64,000 nucleotides of DNA from Asterella californica (lineage: Eukaryota > Streptophyta > Marchantiopsida > Marchantiales > Aytoniaceae), in assembly GCA_036924285.1 (NCBI GenBank), contig JAYKYS010000009.1, positions 6,014,001 through 6,078,000 of the forward strand, given 5' to 3'. Both the position numbers and the translations under genes were made by a program. Below, one piece after another: positions 32,869 to 45,375 of this stretch (the stretch's first letter is position 1; the number at the start of each line of letters is the position of its first letter). The notes beneath the pieces are model-generated. The model saw only the letters and a program-made list of their open reading frames with translations. It was not told the origin of the DNA and did no database searches.

Positions 32869-34326
32869 TCACAGAGCACATGAACCAAATTGATCGGATG
32901 AGAAGTCAAAACCTTGTGTGCTGACTCCAAAGAAGACAGCAATTTCGCGGAGGGCAGCCTCTGGAGAGTCGGAACCATGGACACAATTCCTTTCGCCATC
33001 GATTCCAAACTTAGCTCGTATGCTGCTTCAGTGTTTGTTAACAACCAAACCACTTGCTCGGGTCAGTGTCAACTATTTGGAACTCATGAAAATGTCTGAA
33101 ATGTGCGTACTCTTCTTTCCTGTAGAGCGAACTGCTATTTCTGACTCGCCAGCAAAGCGTGAACTCAGTCCAGAGACTTCTCCTCCACAGTATCACCACA
33201 ATCGTATCAGAAACACGACTTTCCCAGTTTAACGGAATTTTTAAGTCAAGCAGCAGGAAATGATAGCAAATGTTCTCACTGTTCAGTCACTAAGCAGCAA
33301 TCCCCGAACCTAGTTCTGTTGAAAATAAAAGCGCTAGTAGTGCCGAGTGCTGATGTTACACAGAAGCACACTACCAAGTCATTTTAAGAGAAGTTTAAGT
33401 CGAGAGGCAGGTATTGATGGCTCATGACGGAAGCCAAAGACAAGCAATTTCTGTGAATAGAGGATAAGAAGCTCAAACCTGTCAGGATCTTCAATCCTGG
33501 CTTTGTTCGAATCTGTAGGTCCCATGAGTACACGCCATTTCTTGACGGCATCTTCCCTCTCCAGAATCATGGCATGGACAGGGCCACTTCCGAGGAAAAA
33601 TTTAGTTAGTGGGACGATCTATATATATATCGGTTTATGTGAGATAAAAATCCCCAGCTGAACACAGAATTCCCTCAGTTTCGTGCTTCTGCTGTAGAGA
33701 AACAACACCTTGTGATGAATGTAATCAATGACGCGAAAAATGCTCGTTCCGCGTGTTCCTTATAAAAGGATTTGGCTGCAACGTCATCCAGACGAGCTGA
33801 CTTCTCTTCCAAAATACTGAAACCTTCTGAGAGTATAATCTGCCTGATTGCGGAGGTGTGGTTGGATTGAACGCCATCGGGCTTGATCATAGCCAGTGTC
33901 CTCTCTGCAGTTCTTCACAATGTCACTATCACATTCTCTCCGGATGTTAGATACGATAACGAAAAAATCTCTTGCATCTCTTTCCCAGGAATTTCGTCAT
34001 GCTGAAAGCGTCCGTGTTGCGATGGCAACTCATATATATTTTATCAAAGATTCGCTGCACTACCCTAATGTATCAGTGTCACATTTCAATCATAAAAGAA
34101 AAGAGTAAATTGTTTTAGGCCAGGCAGAAGGGGTAGATGACGAGACGAATGGCTGGAATCCTGAGTCTGTGTAAAACATTCACTGAGACAAAATCAACAC
34201 ATGAAGAATTAAGCATGCAAAGACCTTGAGGTCACAGGATGTACCAGACAAAGAGAGAGAGGAAGTAGCGCGCGTTGTCGCTGCTGCAGCCAAAATCAGA
34301 AGCCATAGTTTCCACGTTCTAGACAT
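32869..34326 (-). CDS. Nucleoside diphosphate kinase with signal peptide (group II, NDPK5-like), four exons
   Basis: Transfers the gamma phosphate between nucleoside triphosphates and diphosphates through a phosphohistidine. Exons by hand: 34,326-34,245, 33,904-33,709, 33,586-33,479, 33,022-32,869; all introns GT...AG; total 540 nt with frame kept, 179 residues. Residues 1-23 ([20 protein letters not shown]) form a signal peptide. [12 protein letters not shown] gives the conserved start with the nucleotide-binding Lys, EH-x-x-R-x-FF-x-xL follows, then SGPV-x-AM (junction-spanning), LMGPT-x-x-x-A and the active-site N-x-x-HGSDS with its catalytic His, followed by PEAA-x-REI. The secreted, shortish form and divergence from housekeeping NDPKs fit the plant NDPK5/NME5-like group. 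The protein looks intact and likely enters the secretory pathway (inference). Confidence 0.88.
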
Positions 34327-37300
34327 TCCGCTTGAGCAGACCTCCCGTGCTCCAAAACACTTCTCGCACACTCCTCTCTGAACCACGAAGCAGTTCAGCG
34401 GGGTTCAGCTCCGAAACACTTCTCGATGGACATTCCGAAATTCCCCTGAGAAGTTGTGGCTCAAGGAGTGGAAACATTCGAACTTCCCTTTCATAGCCCC
34501 CGCGCTCCCCCTCCCTTCTTTGAACACACAGAAAGGTTCGTCCAGCCAATGCCACCTTAGTTGTCCGCTTGGAGTTCGACACGCGTCCATGCCCTCAGAG
34601 GCCCCGAGGTACACAAGTTGATGCTTCTCCGAAGGACGGCAGCTGCCCAACCAAGCCTCAGCCTCTTGCTCCACGAAGCATTTATACACTGACCAAGGGA
34701 ATACGTAAACGAAATAAATCACAGAGATTTACTTCATCAGACCCCCACAATGAAACTCGGACTTGATCAGACTCTTTTTATTATTTCTTGTTTCATCATA
34801 CCCCTGCTGGAGTTGTCAGTTATACATGTAATATTACTTAAATCATACGAAAATCAAGAAGAGCAGGAACGCGGGAATAGACTCAGACAAATTAATTTCA
34901 AATCACTGATTGACTTATCTCTATGTATGAATAGTCAATACGCATTGCTGACTGGGCAAAGTGATCTTTACGATTGGTACTCCAGGTGAAGAGTCTGATC
35001 AAGTAAGGAATTATAAGAGAGGTCCAATCAAGTCATACATTCCTTCTAAAGGTCTTATCATATAAATTTCTGCTCAGCTGGAGCGTATCAATGGAGGAAA
35101 TACCATAATTATCAGAGTACCCTTCAAAGTTTGAAAAAGCATGATGTAAAGGTGATAGTATATAAATTTAAAAACCTAAAAATAGAATCAAAATATGTTA
35201 AAATGGATTTTATTGCACATACTTTATTTATATATATACTAGTATGTAAAAGTATATTTGTATCTTCTAACGGTGCACATTATGGTTAAAGTACTATAGT
35301 GCACTGTCTCTCTCGCTCTCTCTAATTAATGTAGTCTAATAATCTCAAATGATTAAAGGAATTTAATCACCAGAAGACGGATGGAAATCATATGAGAAAC
35401 ACTAGATGGATCATTACGTTAATTGTATATGTTATTTCACACATAAGTTTATGTTTTCAAAGATTACGACATGTTTGAACAGAAAACAGATTGAGTTATC
35501 TTTTCTATTATACCCAACTAAGAACTCTGATTCTGATTTCTTATTGGTAAAAATATTTGAACTGATCTTACTTCTTAGATATGCATAGGTTTTATAGTAA
35601 AGATTATATTTCTTATCACATATCTGAAGTGGTCCACCAGAGCATAGCCAAGATTATATTCGAAAATTCCAACTGGACTATATGTCAACAAAAATATATC
35701 TAGAAGACTAAAGTTCTAAATGTAAAAGATATGCATATCATGTTTACACTCTAAGTCTATATGCTAACCCTTATACTACATGAAAACGATTTTGTGGATG
35801 GAGTAATAAGAGCATCTTCTTCTTAACACTAGAAAAGGCATAGGAAGATCTAGTTAGCAATCTTCTTTGAGAAAAAGTTAATGTCACATGTTTTCTTATC
35901 ATGCTTTTAAAGATGTAGTAGATACATAACACCATTATTACCATAACGTTATTTTCCATATATGCTTGGTGACACACCATGTCAAATAAGCGAAGGGCTA
36001 TCGAGATAACGAAGATAAAATACAGGATACATTAAGTCAAAAGTAACACTAATTTCCCACATAGACTAATTCAAGTAATCAGTGTAAGAACTTAGATTTT
36101 TAGTGTATCATTATCGTTTTATATATAAACATATTAAATATATATAAAAGGCTAAAGAAGTGGCAGACTGTCTCACATTTCGGACTTGAGGAAGGCTGCC
36201 AAGGCCCTGCTTCTACGTATATATAAATTCAAGTAGCTGACTAGTCTGGATAACAAAGCCACATGAGTTTTAGGCTTGGTTTCCATGGGTGTTCTTGGGT
36301 CACGTCTCTTTAGTGTGAGAGAGCGATCTTCATCACAAAATGTGCGAAACCCATGAGAAACGAATCATCTGAAACTCTACCGTTTGTTATAGAATCATCG
36401 TTCTAACTGCTGATGCTCATTGTGCATTTGCTTCTCTTTCGCTCGTTCGTTGTGGATTCCTGCCTCTATTGCTCCTTATGCACTGGTCGCTATGCACTCG
36501 TAATGAATTGTTGCTCGCTCGCTCATTGCTCAAATCGCTATGGGATTAGTTCATAGTCTAGCATGGTGCTGCTGGTGTGATTGTCCGGCTGGCTCAGCCG
36601 CTGGTGGATAGCTAGTCTGGTATGTTGGTGGGTGGCTCGTTGGTTACTCAAGCTCCAAGCTGAATTCATAGACTGCTGAGCTTGCTTCAACTAAACAACC
36701 GCCAAAGAGTTCCTTGCTGCTTGCGAGATGAATCATGATCCACACACACATCGCTATCCACAGAGAATCGCTATTCTTGTGAAGGTAAAAGCAAGTACTT
36801 ACCACTCGTCATCACTGACACTAGATCACTGACAACATTGATACCCGCAGTGGATCGCTATTTTGAATAGATAATCGTAAACAACTGCAACTCACAACAG
36901 ATTGTGTGTTATAACGACGACTCAAGACGAATCTTAGAATAAACTGAATGTAAATGAAAATAGTTCACCAAAAATCAAAGTAACAGCTATCTAACTTGGA
37001 TTATATTTGTAACATAGTATCAAATCAGCGACGCTTGCAGAGTCGTAACTGAATAACAACGATCAAGTATGGATCCTCGTTTATCTATGAGATAAAATCA
37101 AATCAGGGATCTGTATCATCGATCTAATCAGCAGTTTTGCGGATTATCATAACATAGCTAGTTACAATGTACACCCTTAATAGAGTAGATGCATAGCTAA
37201 TGTGGATTCACCATTAAAATGAGAATAAGTCTAGGTTAGAGTTAAAGGCAACATGTTTCATTTTGATAAACATGTAACATACCATCACCAGTTTTCGTGG

Positions 37301-38628
37301 AGTTTGCTGTATTCTCTTTCCATCTTTTCCAGTGTAAGTTCAAGCATTCATATATTTAGTTGTCATAATCTTGACTTTATATAATACTGATTCCTGAATG
37401 ATGATAAACAACGCGGCTACACTTATTTGTTTGTTTTACATCCAATTAAAATCTCCATATTGATATATACTTTAAGAGAAAAAATTCACCACAATTAATA
37501 TGTTTAGCATTACTAATAGTGGACAGTATAACTTAAATCAATCATCAATCGCAATCGCTTTGTTAAATATTTGGTTCACCGAGGTATCACGTTAGCAGAC
37601 CCCGCGCACCATCGTCCATCGCTGTGATCAGCATGACCTTTGATTATAAAGACGAAAAGATCTCGAAGAATTTTGCCCTTTTGGCGGCCCTTCACATGTG
37701 GTGTACCATCACAAAACGGAAGTGGACTCTTCCCACTGTAAGCACGCCAATCAGTGTGATATGGCATCTACTCATGTAACGATACCATATTCCCGGCTAG
37801 ATTTCACAGTGGTCAGTTGACACTTGATGAAGGGAAATTCAGACAAATAATTCCTGAAGTATTTTAGACTTTACATCGCATTCAGTTAGATTGTCGGTAC
37901 ATGGCTTAACTAGACTGCTGACACCCTAAAGTAGACTTCGCATTCAGGCTAAGACTCCGCCTTCGCAACTGGAAGGCAATCGTCGTCTGAACTGGCGCAG
38001 TGGCGATACCTGCCTTACATCCTGCACTTGCTCCCCACCCTCTTCCAACTAAGTATCATCCTGTGTTGGTATTCCGAAGTAGGGTATAGAAATGTATGCT
38101 CGCCATGAGATTTTCACGATGGATGCCCCGAGGATAAGGCAAGTTGCACTAACCCCTTCTTCCCTTTTCTCCCGTTCTATACAGAAAGATGTAACAATTT
38201 AGTGAGTACTTTGAGCTCACAGTTCCGTCCTGTCAAGATGTCTAAGAGGTTAATTTACAAGCTAAGAAAAGAATAATCCTAAAATTTCACAAGCTTTGAA
38301 ATCTCTGGGTACAAAGAATCTTGTGAATACTGCGAGGTTTGTGCCGTGGTTAGGGGATAATGTGTTAGCTGAACGTGGATGTTGAAGTACGCGGCTACCA
38401 GATGGTTAGTACGCTTTTTCCTAATCCCGGGTAAAATATTATGGTCTCAATAGTGGCGGCGAGTATAACCCGATGAAAATACTTACAGTTACAGCTCTAG
38501 TTTCTTCCGCGCCGCTTCCACCGCCGACCCTCTCGCAATCATCCCAGCCTCGTACGAGCCACCTGCTGAAGGTTCAATTTCCTTCACTTCGCATAATAAA
38601 ATCTCTACATGCTGCTCCACATCTCGCA
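34327..38628. other. Intergenic; mostly AT-rich, one possible copia LTR edge
   Basis: No gene supported. Around 36,340-37,020 there are direct short repeats (CTCGCTCG, TGCACT) and the sequence TTGTAACATAGTATCAAATC near 37,008, which resembles a copia LTR end plus a decayed TGGTATCAGAGC primer site on the plus strand. The minus frame 37,767-37,576 (GKSPLPFCDGTPHVKG) is open but unrecognised. Confidence 0.4.
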
Positions 38629-41579
38629 CTACGTGTCTTTTAAGCTACCTTTCTCACAGAGAACTTGTGCTGAAGGTGCATCCCACACCTCCCACTGCTG
38701 TTGGAATTCTTCGACCTCTTTTATACACTGAGAAAAATTCCTGATACTAATTCTTTTACGTGCTTTGGCTGCTTCTTGCCCAGCGATTTCATCAAATATA
38801 TCTTCCCACTGATCCTCCCAATCACCTCTTGCATCGCATATCTGGGGATCTTCTGTTGGACCAACCCAAGTGATAGCTCTATCACTTGCATTTACTGCAG
38901 CCTCGGCACGTGGTCCAACAAGTTTTGGTGTGCAAGGTCTACATTTCGCTCCGTTTAGAGGTCCCTTGCTGCCGATCGACATTACCGGAACACCATATCT
39001 TTTTGGAGGCCATTCGTACTTGCGGGTGCTCAAAACACAGAAAGGAAACGTGCCTAATGTCACTTCCACGTTACAGGCCGTGAACTGAGCTTGAAAAGCA
39101 GTTTCGGAGTAAAGGCCTCTGTGTCCAAGTTCGTGAATTCTGGGTAGCAAACTCAGCCTTGGTAAAGCTACTGTGCTCAATTCGCGAGTTCCAATACCCA
39201 ACCTATCATTCAGACCCCCATATCCAGACCCATAAGGCACATAGTAATGCAACTTGTCGAAAGCATCAAGTTGAGGCATAGGCGCATTCCAGTATCCATC
39301 CACCCTTGTTCTGATAACCCAAGCGTATTTAAAATTGTGAAGACTTTCGTACTCCTCAATCATGTCAAGACAACCTTCGACCAATCTGAAGTACTGAAGA
39401 AGACCCTGATTCATACAGCACAAGTGTACATCAGCTTGGTAATTTTTCTTGACCTTGCAAGTGATCTGAGGACTCCTAACTTCAGGGCCTATTGTTGTTT
39501 CCTCTGGTAAGAATGCCAGTTATTGGGGTTAAGGGCGTCACGATGTCCTGTCCAGACAGTAAGCAGGTATTTAAAGTCGAATCTGCACCTTATGCTTTCA
39601 CGCGCGGAGATTCTTACAACCTAAATGAGGATTTCAGACCTTACGTCCGAATTGATCAAACGGGATACAGAGACGGCAACGGGAACCGCATCACGTTCAA
39701 GACACCAAACGTATCGAAACAGAGTACGCAAAGATAGAGACTGAGAATCCACACCACAGGCTGACTTGGTAAAGAGAGTCATCTTCATGTACAGCAGTGT
39801 ATTACTGATAATACAAATGCCACTACAACAAACAGACAAGCGCACTACATCCGTACTGCCATCAGAGAAGAAACTTTTTCAGGATACACTTCGACGGAGC
39901 TCTAAAGTCCAGACAGAAGAAGGGGAAAGCGAAAAGGACACAGCTACGATCAGCTCTTCTAGGTATCTGCTATAGGCAAAAAGAGGACACGCGAGACCAC
40001 ATGCGAGCTAGAAAAGTCAGGTACTGACGAAGTTGACCCGCGAGGAAAATTTGTGCGTCCACTTCCCTTTCCTGTCCCTTTGCAGTCAAATTGCAGCAGC
40101 GCTATCAACGCAATGAAAGCTTCTTTGATGGGATCGAGAGAAACAAGCTTGAAATTGGTGTTATGAGATTTTGTACATAACACCAATTGTAAGGTTTGCA
40201 CTTCTGTACAGTATACATAACTGCGATATGATTCTTGAACGCCTAAAAAGACATGACGCCATACGCGCTCTAGATTCTCTTCCTTTCCAAGACACGGGAT
40301 CTCTTTGCGGGTTCAGGAATGGGAAGAGGAGGAGGGAGGCGCTGCCTGGAGAGTGCTGATTAGGACGAACATACTGGAGGAAAACATGGAGGAAAAGCGC
40401 AGAGTCAACGTCATCTGAACTGCAAGCTCAGCATCCCGCTAACTGTCCTTCACACGCTCGTTCAATCAGCACGATCTGGATCTTTGTCTCCAGTTTTCGA
40501 CAGTCCAAACTACTGTAAAATTACAGGTGTAAACTTCTGTCACTAATACAGGAGCCAAACAAGCAGGACGAGTGAACTTCACTGCTGAAACTAACGCGGC
40601 AGACACTCCAGTAGGTTCGGAGCCGGCATAATACGAGTGTTAGGTTCACGACATTTTGAACCTCCAGAATCATACAGAAACAAACGTACAATCGGGACAA
40701 AGGCAAAGATGTTCGTACCTGAATCCCTTTTGGAGATCCTCGAGGGGTAAGGACCTGCCTAGTAATCTTGGTTTCATTAATCTTCTCTGGCTCAAAAATT
40801 CGTATAATTGCGAGATGAGGAAAGCCCTCCAACAATGTCAATTTGTGCACATCCCCGTCTACTGGGGAATGCACGAAAACATCAGCATCCTCATAAGCAT
40901 CGAGCAGGTGCTGCTTGATACTCGGACCGGTTAACTCGAACGCTCTCGCGCCCCCAACCAAACAGATTGCCACTCGCCTGCTGTCCGACTGCGTTTATCA
41001 AATTTTCAAAACTGGATTCACCAATCGACGATGACGAAGCCACCAATCCACGAAAGAAAACGAAGTTCTACTAACAACAACTCTCACCAACAAAGATCAT
41101 AAACAACACTTTCGGTCTACTTCCACCTCATCACGATCTCCTGATGCAGTTCTAGTCCTGCGATTATATCCAACAGAAAGCCTGGGCTCACTTCTGAAAG
41201 CAGATGTATAAGAAGAAGTTCCCGACGAAATAACAAATAATAATATCTTGTACTCTCTCGACAAAGCCGTTTCTAAAATGTAGAGGACAGAACTTACAGG
41301 CCGAAGAAGAGGCAAATCACTAACTGGAAGCACAGAGTGAGCGGACTCTTGCAGCTCGTATTGCAAACCGACGACTCGCCATCGCAGCTGCCGCAATTCG
41401 GAGACGGGGGACACCCAGTAGTACAACATTCCCACTAAGAAACACAGCATCGTAGGAAAAAACCATCGCTCGCAACGTAATGTCCAAAATCTCCACCACG
41501 CCATCACGCAGTTGCTGCCGCTGCTGTTGATTCTTGCGGTACTGCAGAGGAAGAATTTCAAGTTGGCAGAAGCGCTCAT
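38629..41579 (-). CDS. Membrane-anchored DUF7796-type protein, three exons
   Basis: Plant protein of unknown function, glycosyltransferase-like in layout. Exons by hand: 41,579-41,298 (94 codons, donor GTAAGT), 40,988-40,719 (90 codons, donor GTACGA), 39,501-38,629 (291 codons with stop); all phase 0, 474 residues. A single hydrophobic helix near residues 40-60 ([16 protein letters not shown]) after a W/R-rich N-terminus suggests a type II membrane protein, probably Golgi. Exon 2 opens the conserved domain with [16 protein letters not shown] and [10 protein letters not shown]. Exon 3 carries [24 protein letters not shown] (an R-x-R-x-D motif, seen in some sugar-transferring families), and [12 protein letters not shown]. 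No frame damage. I recall this family as DUF7796 from memory; the catalytic role is inference. The start at 41,579 is the first ATG; a second ATG 25 codons later is possible. Confidence 0.82.
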
Positions 41580-42418
41580 TGCCTTCCCGCTGCTGGTCTG
41601 TCCCGTGACGCGTCTCCGCGCCTTATTTACTTCATTTCGACCGACCCTCGTCAAAATTGCGGACAGTGCCGGTTCAACTCCCCAGAATGCAAATAGCACC
41701 TCAAGTCACACAGGATAGAAGCCATGACACCGAAATGATGATTTGTGAATTTGCCGTGCATTTCTTGCATTCTGTTGTTCACGAAGTCGTGATGCCAGTC
41801 AGGGACACTTGGACCTGTCACGCCGCGGCCGCGTTGCCCGCACTGCGTATAGCCGCGAGAAAAAGCGGTACCTTCTTGGCCTTCCCTGCCTGGATGCAAA
41901 CGCTTCCGCTCGACTCAGATTTCCCAACTCCAGCTGCACCTTATTTACGTTACCGCCGGTACGATTTCCCGGCGCCCTTCACGGCCAGCCGCCATTTGAA
42001 TGAGCCGGACAGTTGATGCCGACAGTACCTCCACTGCAACTAGCGTCCCCAACTGGCTGTCCATTTCATCGAAGTTTCTGACATACCCTCGTTGACCTTC
42101 ATTCTTTTGTTTGAGAAGCTCCAGTAAGATAATTCAACTCTTTTAATATATTTAGGAAAGATTAATTATAAATTATGTACATGAATTACGTCGTAATACA
42201 TATCATTTTGATCGGGAGTAAATTTGTAGAAAAATAAAACTATTTCTAATACTTTCCGGTGAAAAAGCGATGTGTGTCAGCCCGGTTTTCTTTCATTGAT
42301 TAAAAGCAACATATTGTAGAATTAGAATCCATAGCCACTCAAACCTTGGTTGTAAAGGACTCCCTTGATTTGCGTAAAACTTTTTACAGCTTTATACCGT
42401 AAATCTGTAGTCACTAGA
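41580..42418. other. Upstream region of the DUF7796 gene
   Basis: GC-balanced 41,580-42,010 is probably promoter and 5' UTR. Open frames on both strands overlap and lack domains. 42,010-42,418 is AT-rich up to the retrotransposon LTR, whose 4-bp flank TAGA lies at 42,415-42,418. Confidence 0.45.
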
Positions 42419-43396
42419 TGTAACGTTCGACCGCAGATCTCGGAACAGATTCCTTTATCTCTAACCAATGAACTGCCGAACGTGAACCTCCCTGGAGACC
42501 TGTATACTTTATTTGTGTCTCCAGATCCAGTTCGTTAAACTATCCGCTAATAAGCACAGAGGATTTAATAACTCTTGAACGGGTTTCGAATAACCAACTA
42601 GTCTTTTGTAGGTCTCTGGTCAATCTTAGGTTACTAAATACAGGTGGAACTATTCTAGACCTGGGTTGCATAAAATTTGGGCAGCGCTTCCGCTACTGGT
42701 GATCAAGTCGGAACGCCAGGACCCACAAGGAGCAACCGCCAAGACTAGGAGACCTAGTAGATGCTAGGAAGTAGGAATACAAAGCAATTACACCGAAATA
42801 AAGTCAACACGACACCAGATGCGCCCAACTCAGTTTTGACACACAACTCAAGCCTACTTATCAGAATGGAGAAAGTCACGGGCTCATATACATTACATGA
42901 CATTACTTGCTGACAAGATCACGCAGCGCTCTTGGACCGGCAATTCTTCACTACTCAGCAACTCTGCTGTGATAAATTAACTCCACAACTAAAACTTCAC
43001 CAGAGAACCTAATTTCACTCTGAACGCCCTGATTTCTGTTACTCAACAGATCAGACCCCAAGTCAGCGATCTAATCAACACCATATCATTCTTGTTGATC
43101 ATAAGTCGGCTCTCAAGGTCTACTCTTCAAATCTGCTCTCCAAGGAGCTTGATGTGCATTCAGTTCTAGCTCCTGATTTTTGACCTCAAAGGCAATATAC
43201 ACTACACTGAAAAATACAGTCTCCTCCCTCACCACCAAGAGTGCTCTCTCCAAGACTGAAAACTGAGAATGGCTCATTTAGGGTTCGCGACTCTCTTTAT
43301 CTGGTCTCCTTGAGTTTGCCTTGTGACCATGCAGCTGTCACTTTTTGGTTAATCACTGCCCGAATGACATCTGGTTGAAAAGCAAAAGGTGTTACA
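42419..43396 (-). repeat. 3' LTR of the chromovirus (978 bp)
   Basis: Starts TGTAACGTTCG and ends GGTGTTACA, so both ends carry the inverted TGTAAC...GTTACA. It pairs with 54,473-55,450, of identical length, with about 18 mismatches by eye (~98% identity). Outer flank TAGA (42,415-42,418) repeats after the other LTR (55,451-55,454), a 4-bp target duplication. Internal coding is on the minus strand, so this is the 3' LTR. Confidence 0.95.
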
Positions 43397-43412
43397 ATCG
43401 CCCCAACTAACA
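43397..43412 (-). other. Polypurine tract of the chromovirus
   Basis: Minus strand TTAGTTGGGGCGAT directly before the 3' LTR: a short purine-rich stretch where plus-strand DNA synthesis starts in gypsy elements. Confidence 0.7.
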
Positions 43413-44049
43413 AAACGCAGTTCTTCCACTGAACTGCGGTAACTGCAATACCACATTAGGAACAACACTTCCTCAAATCCAGAGGAACAGTACCCCATCC
43501 AGGGTAAGATTAAGCCCTTTCTTAAAGCTATGCTCCCTTACCGAGCATTCGTTGAAGCTTTCGGATGAGACAGAACCCTAGCTTCCATGTGGTGAACTCG
43601 TCAGTTTTCTTTTATCCACCTCCTTACTATGATACATCACAGTAGCGTCAGCTTAAACTTGATTGACATCCGACAGCCATAAGCAGTCAGCAGACCACAA
43701 CTCCACCTTTAGACGAGTAGATTTGCCAGATCTACTCGGTTCCAGTGTCCTTGAAGGGCCCTTTGCATGACTCTTCTGACTCGATTCAATCCACCGCTTA
43801 GCTGGAAGAAAACACTGCGGACTGTCGTCTCACAAAGTATCTACGCAGTGGTTCCTGGAACTTGTACAATGCTAGATCATCTAGGTACTCTCAAGCTTCA
43901 CTTACCAATCCCGGAACTCTACCTATCCAACGACATAAGTATTGAGTAACGGGTTCTCCAGCTCCATCTGGATTCGGTGATGCTCGATGATCTACTATCT
44001 CAATCAACTCAAGATCATCAGCTCTTGGTAATGCTTCTAACACTGGATG
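43413..44049 (-). pseudogene. Chromodomain and 3' untranslated part of the chromovirus
   Basis: After the stop at 44,050 the same frame continues with LELIEIVDHR, then VTQYLCRWIGRVPGL and, past another TGA, EYLDDL. This matches a chromodomain (I-x-DHR...YLVKWKGY...W), placing the element among chromoviruses. In these the domain follows integrase and guides insertion into chromatin. Two in-frame stops separate it from integrase. The rest down to 43,413 is 3' non-coding. Confidence 0.6.
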
Positions 44050-45375
44050 TCATTTCTGATATCTTCCAGGCAACGATTCTAGTTCTTCACGAAACATTTT
44101 CAAGTTAGAAACATGAATGATGGGGTGATAATGTTTCATACTAGCTGGAAAACGTAACTTATAGGTCACAGGACCTAACTTCTTCTCGATCAAGAACGGT
44201 CCTGCCCACTTTGGAAGAAGCTTCTTGGCTAAATCCACCCCTGCTGGGATTCTGAAGTTCTTGGTTCTCAACTAGCCTCTCTGTCCTTCTTCGAACTGTA
44301 CGTCTTGTCTACCACGGTTTGCATATTTGGCATACCGTTGTTGTGCCTTCTCCATGTGTTTCTTTGCCTCTTGAAACACAGTACCCTGAACACGTATGTA
44401 AGTCTCTAGATCTGGAGGATCTTGATTTGACCTTCCTGCATTTTCATGCCCCTTGGTAGCCAGAGCTATAGGAGTCCAAGGTGCATGAGAGCCCCGATAA
44501 ACCACTTCAAATGGTTTAAATCTTGTACTCGAATGCTTAGTGTTGTTATATGTAAACTCCACCAAGTCCAAGTGCTCGCTCCAATCACTCTGATCTCACA
44601 TGATATAGTTTCTCAACCCTTGCTCCACTATCTGTATAGTCCTCTTTGTCTGACCATCAGTTTCAGGATGATAAGAGGAACTGAACTTGAGGTTAGTTCC
44701 GAGTCTTCGAAACAAACCCTTCCAAAACTCAGCTATAAACCTCCTATCCAAGTCTGAAACGATGTCTTTAGGCATCCCATGATACTTAAAAACATATCGT
44801 ATGAACAGCTCAGCGGCACCTTTTGACATCACTGCTTCCTTACAAGAGATGAGGTGAGCTTGTTTGCTGAAACGATCGATGACAACTAGTAAAGTGTCAA
44901 AACCTCCTGACTCAGGTAAACCGGTGCATAAGTCCATACTTATGCTCTCCCAAGGCCCATCAGGTATTGGCAAAGGTCTCAGCAATCCTGCAGGTCTCCT
45001 CCGCTCAGTTCGTTGTTGTTGACATGTTAAGCAAGTCTGCACGTACTTGATTACATCCTCCAACATGGACGGCCAATAGAACTGCTCTTTAACTCGTTGC
45101 AACGTTCTATTTTGTCCTCCATGTCCAGCCAGTTCACAATCATGACATTCTTGCATGACGAGTGTCCTTAGAGATTCAGCTGGAACATAGACATTGGTTT
45201 GCTTATAAAACCAAAGGCCATTGCGAAATGAGAGACTACGTACCAATGGATCTCTCTCTTGATGACTGGTCCAACGTTGAGTCTGAGGATCGTCTGACAA
45301 TGCTTGTCTGATTCGATCCAAAAGCTCTTCACTTGTGTCTTGAGTTGTTAACGCCTGGACACGTTTGCTTAACAC
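44050..45375 (-). pseudogene. Chromovirus integrase (HHCC, D,D-35-E core, C-terminal part)
   Basis: The frame from 45,375 encodes the zinc-binding H-x-x-H-C-C region (HDCELAGHGGQNRT, then CLTCQQQ), the core (SMDLCTGLP, VIDRFSKQAH, ISDLDRRF-like, SSYHPETDGQT) and the helix after it. A TGA at 44,596 interrupts NYIM-stop-DQSDW. The next piece (44,571-44,272) reads FTYNNTKHSSTRFKPFEVVYG-like sequence and ends at a TAG, and the last (44,271-44,050) has KWAGPFLIEKKLGPV-x-YKL and HPIIHVS. All interruptions are single stop codons in one frame, without frameshifts. Confidence 0.88.

Noticed and set aside
37576..37767. Possible exon (GKSPLPFCDGTPHVKG)
   Set aside because: It looks protein-like but has no recognised family and no partner exon with proper splice sites.
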